DNA of 64,000 nucleotides, taken from assembly GCF_022549215.1 (NCBI RefSeq), contig NZ_JAKZFC010000002.1, positions 124,001 to 188,000 on the forward strand, written 5' to 3'. Of this stretch, positions 47,086-57,711 are shown piece after piece. This DNA is from Solibacillus palustris. GTDB lineage: Bacteria > Bacillota > Bacilli > Bacillales_A > Planococcaceae. Positions within the stretch are counted from its first letter, which is position 1; every line of letters starts with the position of its first letter. The position numbers and the translations under genes are program-made. The notes beneath the pieces were generated by a model. It did not search any database. It was given only the letters and a program-made list of their open reading frames with translations, and was not told the DNA's origin.

Positions 47086-47598
47086 ATGCGAAAAATATAT
47101 TTAGTAGGATTTATGGGGTGCGGAAAAAGTGCAATTGGTAGACGGTTAAGTTATTACTTGAAAATGCCTTATTATGATATGGATCATGAAATTGTCCGAC
47201 AACAGGGAATGTCGATTCCTGAACTTTTTGAAAAATTCGGAGAGGCGCGGTTCCGCGAAATAGAAACGGAATTTTTGAAAAGTTTTCGAGATGAAGCATG
47301 CATAATTGCCACTGGCGGAGGGGTAGCAGTCAATGAAGAAAATCGAAAAATTATGCGCCATACAGGATTAGTATTTTTCCTGGATGCTAAATTTGAGGAC
47401 ATTTATATGCGAATCCGTAATGATAAAAACCGTCCAATTGTCCAAAAGTCCACCGAGCAGGAATTAGAAATACTGTATAACAACAGACGGAAATATTATC
47501 GTGATGCAGGTCATATCCAGGTTTTAACTGCAAGTCGTACATTACGTCAAATTGTTGAGTATATTGCATTTCAAGTAAATCGATTGAAAGGCGAATAA
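47086..47598 (+). CDS. aroK: Shikimate kinase
   Basis: The 170-residue product has the P-loop GFMGCGKSAIGRRL at residues 8-21, DMDHEIVRQQGMSIPELF (substrate-binding Asp), FRxxE in ARFREIETE, and IATGGGVAV, all diagnostic of shikimate kinase. It phosphorylates shikimate to shikimate 3-phosphate in aromatic amino acid synthesis. ATG at 47086 follows GAAGGTG; the frame extends to 47077. It is the first clear housekeeping gene to the right of the prophage, and in related bacteria lies near the comG operon and gcvT. Confidence 0.93.
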   Translation: MRKIYLVGFMGCGKSAIGRRLSYYLKMPYYDMDHEIVRQQGMSIPELFEKFGEARFREIETEFLKSFRDEACIIATGGGVAVNEENRKIMRHTGLVFFLDAKFEDIYMRIRNDKNRPIVQKSTEQELEILYNNRRKYYRDAGHIQVLTASRTLRQIVEYIAFQVNRLKGE

Positions 47599-47738
47599 AA
47601 GAACAGTAAAATCAATCATCGTTCGGTTTTAAACTGAAATTAAAAAAAGATTGCGTTTTTATAGCGTTCAATGTTAGGATATTGCTGAGAGTAATCTTAA
47701 TGATTTAATTAATTGAAGCTAACGCGGATGATGATACG

Positions 47739-47962
47739 GGGAGAGAACGTGAAGTCACGTCGCCGAAGGAGCAAGTAGCAAGTGCTATGAATCTCTCAGG
47801 CAAAAAGACTCGTATTGGACGCAACTCTGGAGAGTGCTGTATTAGTACAATACAGCCACCAAAGGGGAAAGCCTATTGTGTGATCGAAATTCAACAATAG
47901 GTGTAACTTTCAGGTGCAAGGACAGAGAATCTCTTGTTAAGGGGTTCGTCTGTCTTTTTTTT
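47739..47962 (+). ncRNA. Tandem glycine riboswitch with terminator
   Basis: Two consecutive aptamers match the glycine (gcvT) motif. The first runs from GGGAGAGAACG to about 47834 (with GAATCTCTCAGGC and CTCTGGAGAG), the second from about 47836 to 47925 (CCACCAAAGGGGAAAG and CTTTCAGGTGCAAGGACAGAG). A terminator follows: GACAGA (47921-47926) with TCTGTC (47949-47954) and eight T. With two aptamers and a following terminator, glycine binding is expected to turn on the gcv genes. The AT-rich leader from 47963 to 48089 carries no gene. Confidence 0.95.
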
Positions 47963-48089
47963 GTGGATATGAGATTTTCAACTCTCATATCCGCATAGGA
48001 AATACATTATTTGGAACGAAAAGTGTTTTTTCAGTAGGTTTAATATTTAATAACCTAAAAATTACATAACAATAAGGAGGACTTTGAAC

Positions 48090-49193
48090 ATGACAAATGA
48101 GTTAAAACGTACACCGCTTTTCGATGAATATGCAAAATATGGTGGCAAAACAATTGATTTTGGTGGTTGGGAGTTACCTGTTCAATTTTCATCAATTAAA
48201 GAAGAGCATGATGCAGTTCGTAATCGCGCAGGGCTATTTGATGTATCTCACATGGGTGAAATTTTTGTAGAAGGTACAGATGCGTTAAGCTACTTACAAA
48301 AAATGTTATCAAATGATATCTCAAAAATTGCAATTGGTGGAGCTCAATATAGTGCGCTTTGCTACGAAAATGGTGGCGTTGTAGATGATTTATTAACGTA
48401 CCGTTTAGAAGACAATCGTTATTTGCTTTGTGTTAACGCTGCAAATATCGAAAAAGATTTTGAATGGTTACAACAACATGTTGAAGGTGATGTAACACTA
48501 ACAAATGCATCATCTGACTACGCTCAAATTGCATTGCAAGGTCCTGTATCTGAAGAAGTTTTACAAACATTAACGGACACAGATTTATCAACTATTAAGT
48601 ATTTCAAATTCCAAGATAACGTAACAGTTGGGGGTTATTCGGTTCTTGTATCCCGCTCTGGATATACTGGTGAAGACGGTTTTGAAATTTACGGTACACC
48701 AGCAGCAATCAAGGACCTTTGGAACAAAATTTTAGAAGCGGGTAAAGACAAAGGTGTTGTAGCAGCAGGCTTGGGTGCTCGTGATACATTACGCTTTGAA
48801 GCTTGCTTACCACTTTACGGCCAAGAATTATCAAAAGACATTACACCACTTGAAGCGGGAATTGGCTTTGCTGTGAAATTAGCAAAAGAGCCACAATTTA
48901 TCGGTCAACAAGCATTAATCGATTTAAAAGAAAAGGGCTTACCGCGTAAGTTAGTTGGAATTGAAATGATTGATAAAGGGATTCCACGTCATGACTATAA
49001 AGTATTTAAAGACGGCGTAGAAATTGGAATCGTGACAACTGGTACACAATCGCCAATGACAAAGCGTAACATCGGGTTGGTATTAATTGACGCAAAATTT
49101 GCTGAAGTCGGAATTGAAGTAGAAATCGAAATTCGCGGTAAACTCGCAAAAGCAGTAATTGTTGAAACACCATTTTATAAACGTAATAAATAA
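48090..49193 (+). CDS. gcvT: Glycine cleavage system T protein (aminomethyltransferase)
   Basis: The 367-residue product is a Gcv[52 protein letters not shown] and [20 protein letters not shown] with folate-binding residues. It transfers the methylene group from the H protein lipoyl arm to tetrahydrofolate. ATG at 48090 follows AAGGAGG. First gene of the gcvT-gcvPA-gcvPB operon under the glycine riboswitch. Confidence 0.96.
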   Translation: MTNELKRTPLFDEYAKYGGKTIDFGGWELPVQFSSIKEEHDAVRNRAGLFDVSHMGEIFVEGTDALSYLQKMLSNDISKIAIGGAQYSALCYENGGVVDDLLTYRLEDNRYLLCVNAANIEKDFEWLQQHVEGDVTLTNASSDYAQIALQGPVSEEVLQTLTDTDLSTIKYFKFQDNVTVGGYSVLVSRSGYTGEDGFEIYGTPAAIKDLWNKILEAGKDKGVVAAGLGARDTLRFEACLPLYGQELSKDITPLEAGIGFAVKLAKEPQFIGQQALIDLKEKGLPRKLVGIEMIDKGIPRHDYKVFKDGVEIGIVTTGTQSPMTKRNIGLVLIDAKFAEVGIEVEIEIRGKLAKAVIVETPFYKRNK

Positions 49194-49217
49194 AACTTTT
49201 GAAAAGAGGGTTATGTA

Positions 49218-50564
49218 ATGAAACATCGTTATTTACCAATGACGGAACAAGATCAGCAAGAAATGCTAGCAACTATTGGTGTTGCTACAATCGATGAACT
49301 TTTCGCAGACATTCCAGAAAAAGTACGATTTAAAGGCCAATACAACATTAAAGAAGCAAAATCAGAAGCAGCTTTAATGAAAGAGTTAGCACAATTAGCA
49401 GCAAAAAACAAAGATACAGCATCAAACGTATCATTTCTTGGTGCAGGGGTATATAATCACTACAAACCAATTATCGTAGATCATGTAATTTCTCGTTCAG
49501 AGTTTTACACAGCATATACTCCATACCAACCTGAAATTTCTCAAGGGGAATTACAAGCGATTTTTGAATTCCAAACAATGATTGCTGAATTAACAGGTAT
49601 GGATTTAGCAAACTCTTCTATGTATGATGGCGGTACGTCTTTAGCAGAGGCTGGTATGTTAGCAGCAGGTCATACACGTCGTAAAAAATTATTAGTTTCT
49701 GGTGCAGTACACCCAGAATATAAAGATGTTGTTGCGACTTATGCATATGGTCAATCAATTGAAGTTATTACAATTCCAACAAAAGACGGCGTAACAGACA
49801 TCGAAGCATTAAAAGGCTTAGTAGATGATCAAACTGCTGGTGTAATCGTTCAATATCCGAACTTTTTTGGCCAAGTGGAGAACTTACAGCCGTTAGCGGA
49901 TATTACACATGATGCAAAAGGGTTATTTATCGTTTCTTCAAACCCATTAGCACTTGGCGTATTAACACCACCAGGTAAATTAGGCGCGGACATTACAGTT
50001 GGTGATGCACAACCATTCGGTATCGCTGAAGCATTCGGTGGTCCTCACTGTGGTTTCTTCGCAGTAACAAACAAATTAATGCGTAAAGTACCAGGGCGTT
50101 TAGTTGGTGAGACAGTTGACCAAGATGGTCGTCGTGGTTACGTATTAACATTACAAGCTCGTGAGCAACACATCCGCCGTGACAAAGCGACTTCTAACAT
50201 CTGTTCAAACCAAGCGTTATTAGCATTAGCAGCTTCTGTTGCAATGACTGCACTTGGTAAACAAGGTGTACAAGAAATGGCAAAACAAAACATCGTAAAA
50301 ACACGCTATGCGAAAAATGCCTTTGAAGCAGCTGGATTTGAAGTAGCTTATCAAGGTGCGCACTTCAACGAAATCGTTGTGAAAACAAATGCAAGCGTTA
50401 CAGATATCAATAAAAAGTTAATTGAAAAAGGTATTATCGGTGGTTTCGATTTAGGTCGCGTTTACCCGGAATTAGCAAATCATGCGTTAATCGCAGTTAC
50501 AGAGATCCGTACGAAAGAAGAAATTGATGCATTAGTTGCAGAGATGGGGGCTTACAATGCTTAA
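49218..50564 (+). CDS. gcvPA: Glycine dehydrogenase (decarboxylating) subunit 1
   Basis: The 448-residue product opens [20 protein letters not shown] and contains [40 protein letters not shown] and [20 protein letters not shown], diagnostic of the N-terminal-half subunit of the split P protein. With GcvPB it decarboxylates glycine in a PLP-dependent step. RBS AGAGGG upstream; it overlaps gcvPB by 8 bases. Confidence 0.96.
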   Translation: MKHRYLPMTEQDQQEMLATIGVATIDELFADIPEKVRFKGQYNIKEAKSEAALMKELAQLAAKNKDTASNVSFLGAGVYNHYKPIIVDHVISRSEFYTAYTPYQPEISQGELQAIFEFQTMIAELTGMDLANSSMYDGGTSLAEAGMLAAGHTRRKKLLVSGAVHPEYKDVVATYAYGQSIEVITIPTKDGVTDIEALKGLVDDQTAGVIVQYPNFFGQVENLQPLADITHDAKGLFIVSSNPLALGVLTPPGKLGADITVGDAQPFGIAEAFGGPHCGFFAVTNKLMRKVPGRLVGETVDQDGRRGYVLTLQAREQHIRRDKATSNICSNQALLALAASVAMTALGKQGVQEMAKQNIVKTRYAKNAFEAAGFEVAYQGAHFNEIVVKTNASVTDINKKLIEKGIIGGFDLGRVYPELANHALIAVTEIRTKEEIDALVAEMGAYNA

Positions 50565-52041
50565 CGAAAACCAATCACTTATTTTTGAAATTACAAAACC
50601 AGGTCGCGTTGGCTATAATTTAGAAGCGTTAGATGTGCCTGATTTCGATCTTGCAGAGCTTCTTCCAGCTGAATTAGTTCGTACTGAAGTAGCAGAATTA
50701 CCAGAAGTATCTGAATTAGACATTATGCGTCACTATACTGCACTTTCTCGTCGTAACCACGGTGTAGACTCAGGCTTCTACCCACTAGGTTCTTGTACGA
50801 TGAAATATAATCCGAAAATTAACGAAGCCGTTGCACGCTATGCAGGGTTTGCAAATATCCACCCATTACAAGATGAGTCAACAGCTCAAGGTGCAATGGA
50901 ATTATTATACGATTTACAAACTTCATTAGAAGAAATCACAGGCATGGATGAAGTAACATTACAACCAGCTGCGGGTGCACATGGTGAGTGGACAGCACTT
51001 ATGATGATCCGTGCGTTCCATGAAGCAAATGGCGAAGGTCACCGTAACAAAGTAATCGTTCCTGACTCAGCACACGGTACAAACCCAGCTTCTGCAACAG
51101 TTGCAGGCTTTGAAACAATTACTATTAAATCAAATGAAGACGGTTTAGTAGACTTAGATGATTTACGTCGTGTTGTTGGTGAAGACACAGCAGCTTTGAT
51201 GTTAACAAACCCGAATACACTTGGTTTATTTGAAGAAAACATTTTAGAAATGGCTGAGATCGTTCACGGTGTCGGCGGTAAAGTTTACTATGATGGTGCA
51301 AACTTAAATGCGGTAATGTCTAAGGCACGTCCTGGCGACATGGGCTTTGACTGCGTACACTTAAACTTACACAAAACATTCACTGGTCCACACGGTGGCG
51401 GTGGTCCTGGTTCAGGTCCTGTAGGGGTAAAAGCAGATTTAATTCCATTCTTACCAAAGCCAGTTTTAGTGAAATTAGAAGATGGTACATTCCACTTCGA
51501 TTACAACCGCCCACAATCAATTGGTCGCGTAAAACCATACTACGGTAACTTTGGTATTAACGTTCGTGCATACACATACATTCGTTCAATGGGTCCAGAC
51601 GGATTAAAAGCGGTAACAGAATACGCGGTATTAAACGCTAACTACATGATGCGTCGTTTAGAAGAACATTTTGATTTACCATATAACCGTCATTGTAAAC
51701 ATGAATTTGTTTTATCTGGCCGTCGTCAGAAAAAACTTGGCGTACGTACACTTGATATCGCGAAACGTCTGTTAGACTTTGGCTACCACCCACCAACAGT
51801 TTACTTCCCATTAAATGTGGAAGAGGGGATTATGATTGAGCCAACTGAAACAGAATCTAAAGAAACATTAGACGCATTCTGTGATGCAATGATTCAAATT
51901 GCGCAAGAAACAATTGATAATCCTGCATTAGTGCAAGAAGCGCCTCATACAACTGTTGTAAACCGTTTAGATGAGACACGTGCTGCACGTACACCAGTGT
52001 TACGATACACAAAACCTGAAGCAGTAGCACAGGAAGTTTAA
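50557..52041 (+). CDS. gcvPB: Glycine dehydrogenase (decarboxylating) subunit 2
   Basis: The 494-residue product carries the PLP lysine in [20 protein letters not shown], plus [18 protein letters not shown] and [18 protein letters not shown]. It is the catalytic half of the split glycine decarboxylase. ATG at 50557 lies in the last codons of gcvPA with ATGGGGG upstream. A terminator follows. Confidence 0.96.
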   Translation: MLNENQSLIFEITKPGRVGYNLEALDVPDFDLAELLPAELVRTEVAELPEVSELDIMRHYTALSRRNHGVDSGFYPLGSCTMKYNPKINEAVARYAGFANIHPLQDESTAQGAMELLYDLQTSLEEITGMDEVTLQPAAGAHGEWTALMMIRAFHEANGEGHRNKVIVPDSAHGTNPASATVAGFETITIKSNEDGLVDLDDLRRVVGEDTAALMLTNPNTLGLFEENILEMAEIVHGVGGKVYYDGANLNAVMSKARPGDMGFDCVHLNLHKTFTGPHGGGGPGSGPVGVKADLIPFLPKPVLVKLEDGTFHFDYNRPQSIGRVKPYYGNFGINVRAYTYIRSMGPDGLKAVTEYAVLNANYMMRRLEEHFDLPYNRHCKHEFVLSGRRQKKLGVRTLDIAKRLLDFGYHPPTVYFPLNVEEGIMIEPTETESKETLDAFCDAMIQIAQETIDNPALVQEAPHTTVVNRLDETRAARTPVLRYTKPEAVAQEV

Positions 52042-52050
52042 TAAAAACTT

Positions 52051-52084
52051 AGGAGTCAGAGGGAATCTTCTGGCTCTTTTTTTT
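52051..52084 (+). terminator. Terminator of the gcv operon
   Basis: GAGTCAGA pairs with TCTGGCTC (one G-U) around a short loop, followed by eight T. Confidence 0.85.
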
Positions 52085-52146
52085 GTTCACAGGTAAGACT
52101 TCTAACGAAATAACTATATAATAGTAGAAACTCATAAATGTGCATG

Positions 52147-52177
52147 AAAAAAACTCTCTAAAATGCTAGAGAGTTTT
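52147..52177. terminator. Terminator of the rhodanese gene (minus strand), bidirectional in form
   Basis: AAAACTCTCTA pairs with TAGAGAGTTTT around AAATGC, with T runs on both strands. It lies 7 bases after the stop of the leftward gene. Confidence 0.85.
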
Positions 52178-52183
52178 TATGGA

Positions 52184-52567
52184 TTAGTTTTTAGATTTTA
52201 CTTTACCAGTCCAAGTCTTAAAGCCGCCTTGTAATTGGTAAATTTGGCTGTAGCCTTTTTTCTTTAATGTTAAGGCTGCTCGTGCACTTCGACCAGTATT
52301 TTGGCAGTATAGGTAAACTGGTAAGTCTGGACGGATTTCTTTATGACGGTTGTTTAATTGCGTCATAGGAATGTTACGAGCACCTAAAATATGACCCGCT
52401 TCGAATTCTTTTGGTTCGCGTAAGTCGATTAATTGTGCTTTACGGTAGCCTTCGATAAACTGTTCTTGTGTTAAATTAATTACGGCTTTTTTTAAGCGCA
52501 TTGAGTTGATCACGATATAAGCAACGATCACAACTAGGATAACGAGAATTGTGTATAAAATTGTCAC
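52184..52567 (-). CDS. Membrane-anchored rhodanese-like protein (YqhL-like)
   Basis: The 127-residue product has an N-terminal membrane anchor (LYTILVILVVIVAYIVI) and one rhodanese domain (AQLIDLREPKEFEAGHILGA, VYLYCQNTGRSARAA with the catalytic Cys in a CQNTGR loop). It transfers sulfane sulfur; the physiological acceptor is unknown. The position between gcvPB and lipM matches yqhL of Bacillus subtilis. Confidence 0.88.
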   Translation of the reverse strand: MTILYTILVILVVIVAYIVINSMRLKKAVINLTQEQFIEGYRKAQLIDLREPKEFEAGHILGARNIPMTQLNNRHKEIRPDLPVYLYCQNTGRSARAALTLKKKGYSQIYQLQGGFKTWTGKVKSKN

Positions 52568-52667
52568 AGCGTTATTGCCCCTTTCTTTCTGTAATTTCTA
52601 TTATAAGAGAATAACTAGAGATAGTCGAGCTAGTTTGTTAAAATGAACAATTGGAGGCGAGGAAATT

Positions 52668-53501
52668 TTGAAACAACAATGGTATTTTATCAATTCGGGT
52701 CCGTGTCACCCAGCTTATAATATGGCGTTAGATGAAGCGTTGTTAGATTGGCATAGTGTGGGTGAAATTCCACCAGTTATTCGTTTTTATGAATGGAACC
52801 CTGCAACAGTGTCTATTGGTTACTTCCAGCGAGCACATAAAGATATTAATTTACAAAATGTGAAAGAACAAAATTTAGGCTTTGTGCGTCGTCCTACGGG
52901 TGGTCGTGCAGTGTTACATGATCAGGAGCTAACCTATTCAGTTATTGTGTCGGAAAGCTATCCAAATATGCCTGCAACGGTGACAGAAGCTTATCGTATT
53001 ATTAGTGAAGGGATTTTGTTAGGATTCCAAAAACTTGGCTTAGAGGCTTATTTTAGCGTGCCAGAGACGAAGGAACAATTTGAGGATTTAAAGAAACCAA
53101 AAAGTGCAGTTTGTTTTGATGCACCAAGCTGGTATGAATTAGTCGTTGAAGGAAAAAAGGTTGCGGGTAGTGCGCAAACACGTCAAAAAGGTGTTATTTT
53201 GCAGCATGGTGCTATTTTACTAGATTTGGATGAAGAACTATTACTTTCCGTGTTCAATTTTGAGTCGGATGAAGCAAAAGAGAGAATGCGAAAAAAATTA
53301 CCTGAAAAAGCAGTAGCAATGAATCAATTTGTTGATAAGCCATTTACGATTGCGGATTGTATTGAAGCTTTTTCAAATGGCTTTAAAGAAGCGCTTGATA
53401 TTGAACTTGTACCATATCAATTGAATGAAACACAACAACAATATGTTGAACATTTAATGAAAAATAAATATTGTACGGATGAGTGGAATTATAGAAAATA
53501 A
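52668..53501 (+). CDS. lipM: Octanoyl-[ACP]:protein N-octanoyltransferase (LipM)
   Basis: The 277-residue product matches LipM of the biotin/lipoate ligase family: [74 protein letters not shown] with the acyl-accepting Cys and the conserved Lys, and QHGAILLD. It moves octanoyl from ACP to the glycine cleavage H protein, the first step of lipoylation, which fits its location beside the gcv genes. The start is TTG at 52668 with GGAGGCGAGG upstream. Confidence 0.93.
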   Translation: MKQQWYFINSGPCHPAYNMALDEALLDWHSVGEIPPVIRFYEWNPATVSIGYFQRAHKDINLQNVKEQNLGFVRRPTGGRAVLHDQELTYSVIVSESYPNMPATVTEAYRIISEGILLGFQKLGLEAYFSVPETKEQFEDLKKPKSAVCFDAPSWYELVVEGKKVAGSAQTRQKGVILQHGAILLDLDEELLLSVFNFESDEAKERMRKKLPEKAVAMNQFVDKPFTIADCIEAFSNGFKEALDIELVPYQLNETQQQYVEHLMKNKYCTDEWNYRK

Positions 53502-53670
53502 AAAACGAACATGTGTTTTAGTTTTTTGAAAAAAATTTTTATGTCTCGAAACGTTGATATACGTAAGGTTAACAGAAATTCAAAAAAATCAAGACCTTGT
53601 TTGAAAAAAATATATGTTGTAATCTTTTTTAAGTAAATAAATCCAGCTCAACATATAGGGTAGTCCTATT

Positions 53671-53700
53671 GAATCAAACACAATATCTTGTGTTTGATTC
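53671..53700. promoter_or_regulatory. NrdR-box-like inverted repeat upstream of nrdJ
   Basis: A perfect 13-bp inverted repeat (53671-53683 with 53688-53700) contains ACACAATATCTTGTGT, matching the NrdR box pattern. A weaker CA-N3-ATAT-like site is centred about 31 bp upstream (about 53648-53663); NrdR boxes usually occur in pairs with this spacing. The palindrome could also work as a terminator for lipM, as T-rich sequence follows. The rest of 53502-53670 is AT-rich with no gene. Confidence 0.6.
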
Positions 53701-53751
53701 TCGTTTTTGTTGGGGACTATAAAATTAATAAATCGTTCAAAGGGGGCTTAC

Positions 53752-56322
53752 GTGGTGGTAAGTGTTGTAGAACAATCCATCCCAGTCAATCAACTAAATC
53801 AAGATATTGAACTATTTCCGCAAGTGCATCCGATTACGCCGGATATGCACATTACGCATAAAGGTGTTTCACGTCTTGTCATGATTGACCGTTATTCTTT
53901 TAAAGATACGGAAAAGAAAACATTAAAAGCAGGAGATTTTGTTGTCTTAACGGTGAAACAAGATCCTAAATTCCCAGCACGTGGACTTGGAATTATCGAG
54001 GCTATTAATCAGGACAAAAAAACAGCCACTATTCGTATTGAAGAAGATTATCGTCATGTATTAGAAGGCGAGGAACAAACGACAGGCATAATTGAACGTT
54101 CATTAGATATTATTGAAAAGCCGCTCGAAATTTATTATGAGCAAATTGCAAAGCGTAATGCAACGGGCTTAGCCGCTGTTGAAACAACTGAGGAAAAACG
54201 CCAAGAATGGTTTGAAAAATTTTATGAACAGTTAGTAAAGATGAACTTCATACCAGCAGGGCGCGTTATTTATGGCGCTGGCTCTGAAACTGAAGTAACT
54301 TTCTTTAACTGTTACGTAATGCCGTTTGTTGCTGATTCACGTGAAGGTATCAGTGATCACCGTAAGCAAGTAATGGAAATTATGAGCCGCGGTGGTGGTG
54401 TTGGTACGAATGGTTCAACACTACGCCCTCGCAACACCTTAGCGCGCGGAGTTAATGGTAAATCAAGTGGCTCAGTTAGCTGGTTGGATGATATTGCTAA
54501 GCTAACGCATCTTGTTGAACAAGGTGGTTCTAGACGTGGAGCACAAATGATTATGCTAGCTGATTGGCATCCTGATATTGTGGAATTTATCATTTCAAAA
54601 ATGCAAAATCCACGTATTTTGCGATATTTAATCGAAAATACAAATGATGAATCAATCATTCGTTTAGCAAAAGAAAAATTAAAATTCAAACCCTTGACTC
54701 AGCAAGAAGATGCGATGTATCAAGGGATTGTAAATTATAAAAACATTGAAGGCTTTGGTGGCTTTAATGAAGCAATTATTCGTGATGCTGAAACTAAGCT
54801 TCGCGATGGTGGTACGTACTCAGTCCACAACCCAGATTTCTTAACAGGTGCAAATATTTCGGTAACATTAACGAAAGAATTTATGGATGCGGTAGAAAAC
54901 GATGAGGATTTCCCATTACGTTTCCCAGACGTAGCGAATTACACACCTCAGCAAATGCTTGAATACAACGAAAAATGGCATGAAGTAGGCGATGTTCGCG
55001 AGTGGGAAAAGCTAGGTTACCCAGTACACACTCACCGCACAATTAAGGCAAAAGAGCTGTGGAATTTAATTAATGTTTGTGCAACTTATGCAGCAGAGCC
55101 AGGTATTTTCTTCATTGATAATGCTAACGACATGACAAATGCAAAAGCGTATGGTCAGCAAGTCGTTGCAACGAATCCGTGTGGCGAACAACCACTTGCA
55201 CCATATTCTGTTTGTAACCTAGCTGCGGTAAACTTAGCGATGTTTGCAAACAAAGTTACAAAAACAGTTGATTACGATGCATTACGTGAAACGGTAAAAG
55301 TCGGTGTACGTATGCAAGACAATGTAATTGATGCGACACCTTACTTCTTAGAGGATAATAAAAAGCAAGCCCTTGGCGAACGTCGTGTTGGCTTAGGTGT
55401 TATGGGCTTAGCTGATCTTCTAATCTACTGTGAAAAAGAGTACGGCTCGGAAGAAGGCAACCAGCTAGTAGATGAGATTTTCAAAACGATTGCAACTGCT
55501 GCGTATGAGCAATCAATCGAGTTAGCAACAGAGCGTGGTAGCTTCCCATTCTTACAAGGTGATACGGAAGAAGAAACAGCGCGTTTACGTGAAGCCTTTA
55601 TCCAAACTGGTTTCATGAAAAAAATGCCACAGCATATTCGCGAAGGCGTAGTTGCTAACGGTATTCGCAATTCACACCTATTAACAGTTGCACCTACTGG
55701 ATCAACAGGTACCATGGTTGGTGTTGCAACAGGACTTGAGCCATACTTCAGCTTCACGTATTACCGTTCAGGTCGTTTAGGGAAGTTTATTGAAGTAAAA
55801 GCAGAAATCGTTAAAGAATATTTAGAGGCGAATCCAGGCGTGGATGAAAATAATTTACCAAGCTGGTTCAAATCGTCAATGGAGCTTTCAGCAGAGGCGC
55901 ATGCCGATGTACAGTGCATCATTCAAAACTGGATTGATTCATCGATTTCGAAAACAGTAAACGCACCAAAAGGCTATGGTGTAGAGCAGGTACAAAAAGT
56001 GTACGAGCGTCTTTATAATGGCGGTGCGAAAGGCGGAACGGTATACGTAGACGGCTCTCGTGATACACAAGTTTTAACACTAAAAGCGGAAGAAGCAAAT
56101 AGTGATGAACAATTAGAATTTGAAGAATTAAAGCAAGCCGAGGAACAGGTAAAGCGTCAAGTCGTATTAGTGGATACAATTAAACCATTAACAGACACTG
56201 ACGTAACAATCGGGTCGGAAGTTGGCAACACATGTCCAGTATGTCGTCAAGGTACGGTAGAAGAAATGGGCGGCTGTAACACATGTACAAACTGTGGTGC
56301 ACAGCTAAAATGTGGCTTGTAA
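53752..56322 (+). CDS. nrdJ: Adenosylcobalamin-dependent ribonucleotide reductase (class II)
   Basis: The 856-residue product has class II RNR motifs: FFNCYVMPF, SRGGGVGTNGSTLRPRNTLA, NPCGEQPLAPYSVCNLAAVN, LGVMGLADLLIYCEKEYG and APTGSTGTMVGVATGLEPYF. The C-terminal zinc ribbon CPVC..CNTCTNC is typical of the vitamin B12-dependent form. It reduces ribonucleotides to deoxyribonucleotides using a cobalamin-generated thiyl radical. The frame opens at 53707; GTG at 53752 or 53755 after AAAGGGGG is the likely start. An NrdR-like box lies upstream and a strong terminator downstream. Confidence 0.93.
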   Translation: MVVSVVEQSIPVNQLNQDIELFPQVHPITPDMHITHKGVSRLVMIDRYSFKDTEKKTLKAGDFVVLTVKQDPKFPARGLGIIEAINQDKKTATIRIEEDYRHVLEGEEQTTGIIERSLDIIEKPLEIYYEQIAKRNATGLAAVETTEEKRQEWFEKFYEQLVKMNFIPAGRVIYGAGSETEVTFFNCYVMPFVADSREGISDHRKQVMEIMSRGGGVGTNGSTLRPRNTLARGVNGKSSGSVSWLDDIAKLTHLVEQGGSRRGAQMIMLADWHPDIVEFIISKMQNPRILRYLIENTNDESIIRLAKEKLKFKPLTQQEDAMYQGIVNYKNIEGFGGFNEAIIRDAETKLRDGGTYSVHNPDFLTGANISVTLTKEFMDAVENDEDFPLRFPDVANYTPQQMLEYNEKWHEVGDVREWEKLGYPVHTHRTIKAKELWNLINVCATYAAEPGIFFIDNANDMTNAKAYGQQVVATNPCGEQPLAPYSVCNLAAVNLAMFANKVTKTVDYDALRETVKVGVRMQDNVIDATPYFLEDNKKQALGERRVGLGVMGLADLLIYCEKEYGSEEGNQLVDEIFKTIATAAYEQSIELATERGSFPFLQGDTEEETARLREAFIQTGFMKKMPQHIREGVVANGIRNSHLLTVAPTGSTGTMVGVATGLEPYFSFTYYRSGRLGKFIEVKAEIVKEYLEANPGVDENNLPSWFKSSMELSAEAHADVQCIIQNWIDSSISKTVNAPKGYGVEQVQKVYERLYNGGAKGGTVYVDGSRDTQVLTLKAEEANSDEQLEFEELKQAEEQVKRQVVLVDTIKPLTDTDVTIGSEVGNTCPVCRQGTVEEMGGCNTCTNCGAQLKCGL

Positions 56323-56360
56323 TTTAAAATAGCGTATTAATTGTAGCTTTGAAATAAAGT

Positions 56361-56407
56361 TAAACCGAAACTCCCTATCATATAAAATAGGGAGTTTCGG
56401 TTTTTTA
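56361..56407 (+). terminator. Terminator of nrdJ
   Basis: CCGAAACTCCCTAT pairs with ATAGGGAGTTTCGG around an AT loop, followed by TTTTTT. The gap 56408-56566 has no gene. Confidence 0.9.
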
Positions 56408-56566
56408 TTTTTATTTATAATTGTGCAGTTTATAAAAAGATGATCGAGTTTAAATAAAGTTTAATTATTAATGAAAAAGTGGTACCATTTTCTGTATAAT
56501 TAGAATAGGATTATTTTGGTATTTACGTATTCGTCAAATCGAATCATCGAAAGGAAGTGAAATAAA

Positions 56567-57031
56567 TTGCATACACATATGCCAAATGATTATGAATGTC
56601 CATTTTGCCGAATTGTTTCAGGTAAAGAAAAACAAAATAATGGAACAAAACAAAGAGATATCATATACCAAAATGAACATGTTACTGCATTTATTGCTAG
56701 TAAATGGTGGCCGAACAATAAAGGACATGTTCTAGTTGTTCCCAATCAACATTTTGAAAATATTTATGAACTTCCGGTAGAGATGGCTGCTGAAATTCAT
56801 CGTGTAGCTCAATTAACCGCATTTGCAATGAAAAATACATATGGTTGTGATGGAATTTCTACTCGTCAACATAATGAACCAGCAGGAAATCAAGACGTAT
56901 GGCATTACCATCTTCATATATATCCAAGGTACGAAGGTGACAATCTTTACATGACAAAAGGTGTCTTTACAATGCCTGATGAACGTCCTTATTACGCAGA
57001 AAAGTTACGTTCATGGTTAATCAATAAATAA
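56567..57031 (+). CDS. HIT family nucleotide hydrolase/transferase
   Basis: The 154-residue product has CPFCRIVSGKE near the N-terminus and the histidine triad WHYHLHIYPRY (H-x-H-x-H). HIT proteins hydrolyse nucleotide conjugates; the natural substrate is unknown. TTG at 56567 has AAGGAAGTG at good spacing; ATG at 56579 (MPNDYE) is an alternative. It is a single gene. Confidence 0.88.
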   Translation: MHTHMPNDYECPFCRIVSGKEKQNNGTKQRDIIYQNEHVTAFIASKWWPNNKGHVLVVPNQHFENIYELPVEMAAEIHRVAQLTAFAMKNTYGCDGISTRQHNEPAGNQDVWHYHLHIYPRYEGDNLYMTKGVFTMPDERPYYAEKLRSWLINK

Positions 57032-57144
57032 TTTGATGATTTAGATATTTATCTGGATAACAATAGTAAAGTGAAAGTTTTTACATCATTTTATAGAAGT
57101 TAGTTAAATTTATTAATTAGTAGGAGAAAAGGAGAAAGTTGCAA

Positions 57145-57582
57145 ATGTCACTTCATATTACTAGAGAGATAACTAAAACGGATAAACAATATCTCGAAGA
57201 TGAACTGTATAAATTTAATTTAAAACACTTTCCGATAGACTTAAGAGATAGGTATGAAGAAATCTGTTTATTTATTAAAGATGATAGTGGGAAAATATAT
57301 GGTGGAATTATGAGCGCCGTATGTTGGAATTGGTTGGAGATTTATATCCTTATTGTAGATGAGGATCTTAGAAATTCTGGATATGGAACAAAATTGTTAT
57401 TAGAGCTAGAGGAAATTGCTTTAAGTAAAAAATGTGATTTCATTAAAGTAGATACTCTAAGTTTTCAGGCATTAGATTTCTATAAAAAGAATGGTTACGA
57501 AGTGTTTGGTAGTATAAATAATGTAGGTAGAGATTTTGAGCATTATTATTTAAAGAAAGATTTAGCTTATTTCAGTGGGTGA
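57145..57582 (+). CDS. GNAT family N-acetyltransferase
   Basis: The 145-residue product has the GNAT acetyl-CoA site V-D-E-D-L-R-N-S-G-Y-G-T-K-L (pattern Q/RxxGxG/A) at about residues 73-86 and the C-terminal QALDFYKKNGYEVFG. It acetylates an amine on an unknown small molecule or protein. ATG at 57145 follows GGAGAAAG. It is a single gene. Confidence 0.85.
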   Translation: MSLHITREITKTDKQYLEDELYKFNLKHFPIDLRDRYEEICLFIKDDSGKIYGGIMSAVCWNWLEIYILIVDEDLRNSGYGTKLLLELEEIALSKKCDFIKVDTLSFQALDFYKKNGYEVFGSINNVGRDFEHYYLKKDLAYFSG

Positions 57583-57650
57583 CCAACCCCCCGCTGAAAT
57601 TGGTTAGGGCCTCTGGAAGATGTCACGGATTCGACTTTATCCTCGGCGCA

Positions 57651-57687
57651 TAAGTGCTTGTCCAGAAATCACTTTTCGGACAAGCCT
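57651..57687 (+). terminator. Hairpin downstream of the GNAT gene
   Basis: GCTTGTCC pairs with GGACAAGC around a 14-base loop, followed by CTTTTT. The preceding 57583-57650 is more GC-rich than its surroundings and may be a repetitive element; a second hairpin, TTTCAG..GGG with CCC..CTGAAA, overlaps the end of the GNAT gene. Confidence 0.6.
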
Positions 57688-57711
57688 TTTTCACTATTTT
57701 CGGAAATAACC

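Noticed and set aside
55425-55757. 110-codon leftward frame opposite nrdJ
   Set aside because: It mirrors conserved RNR coding sequence; no start signal or family resemblance.
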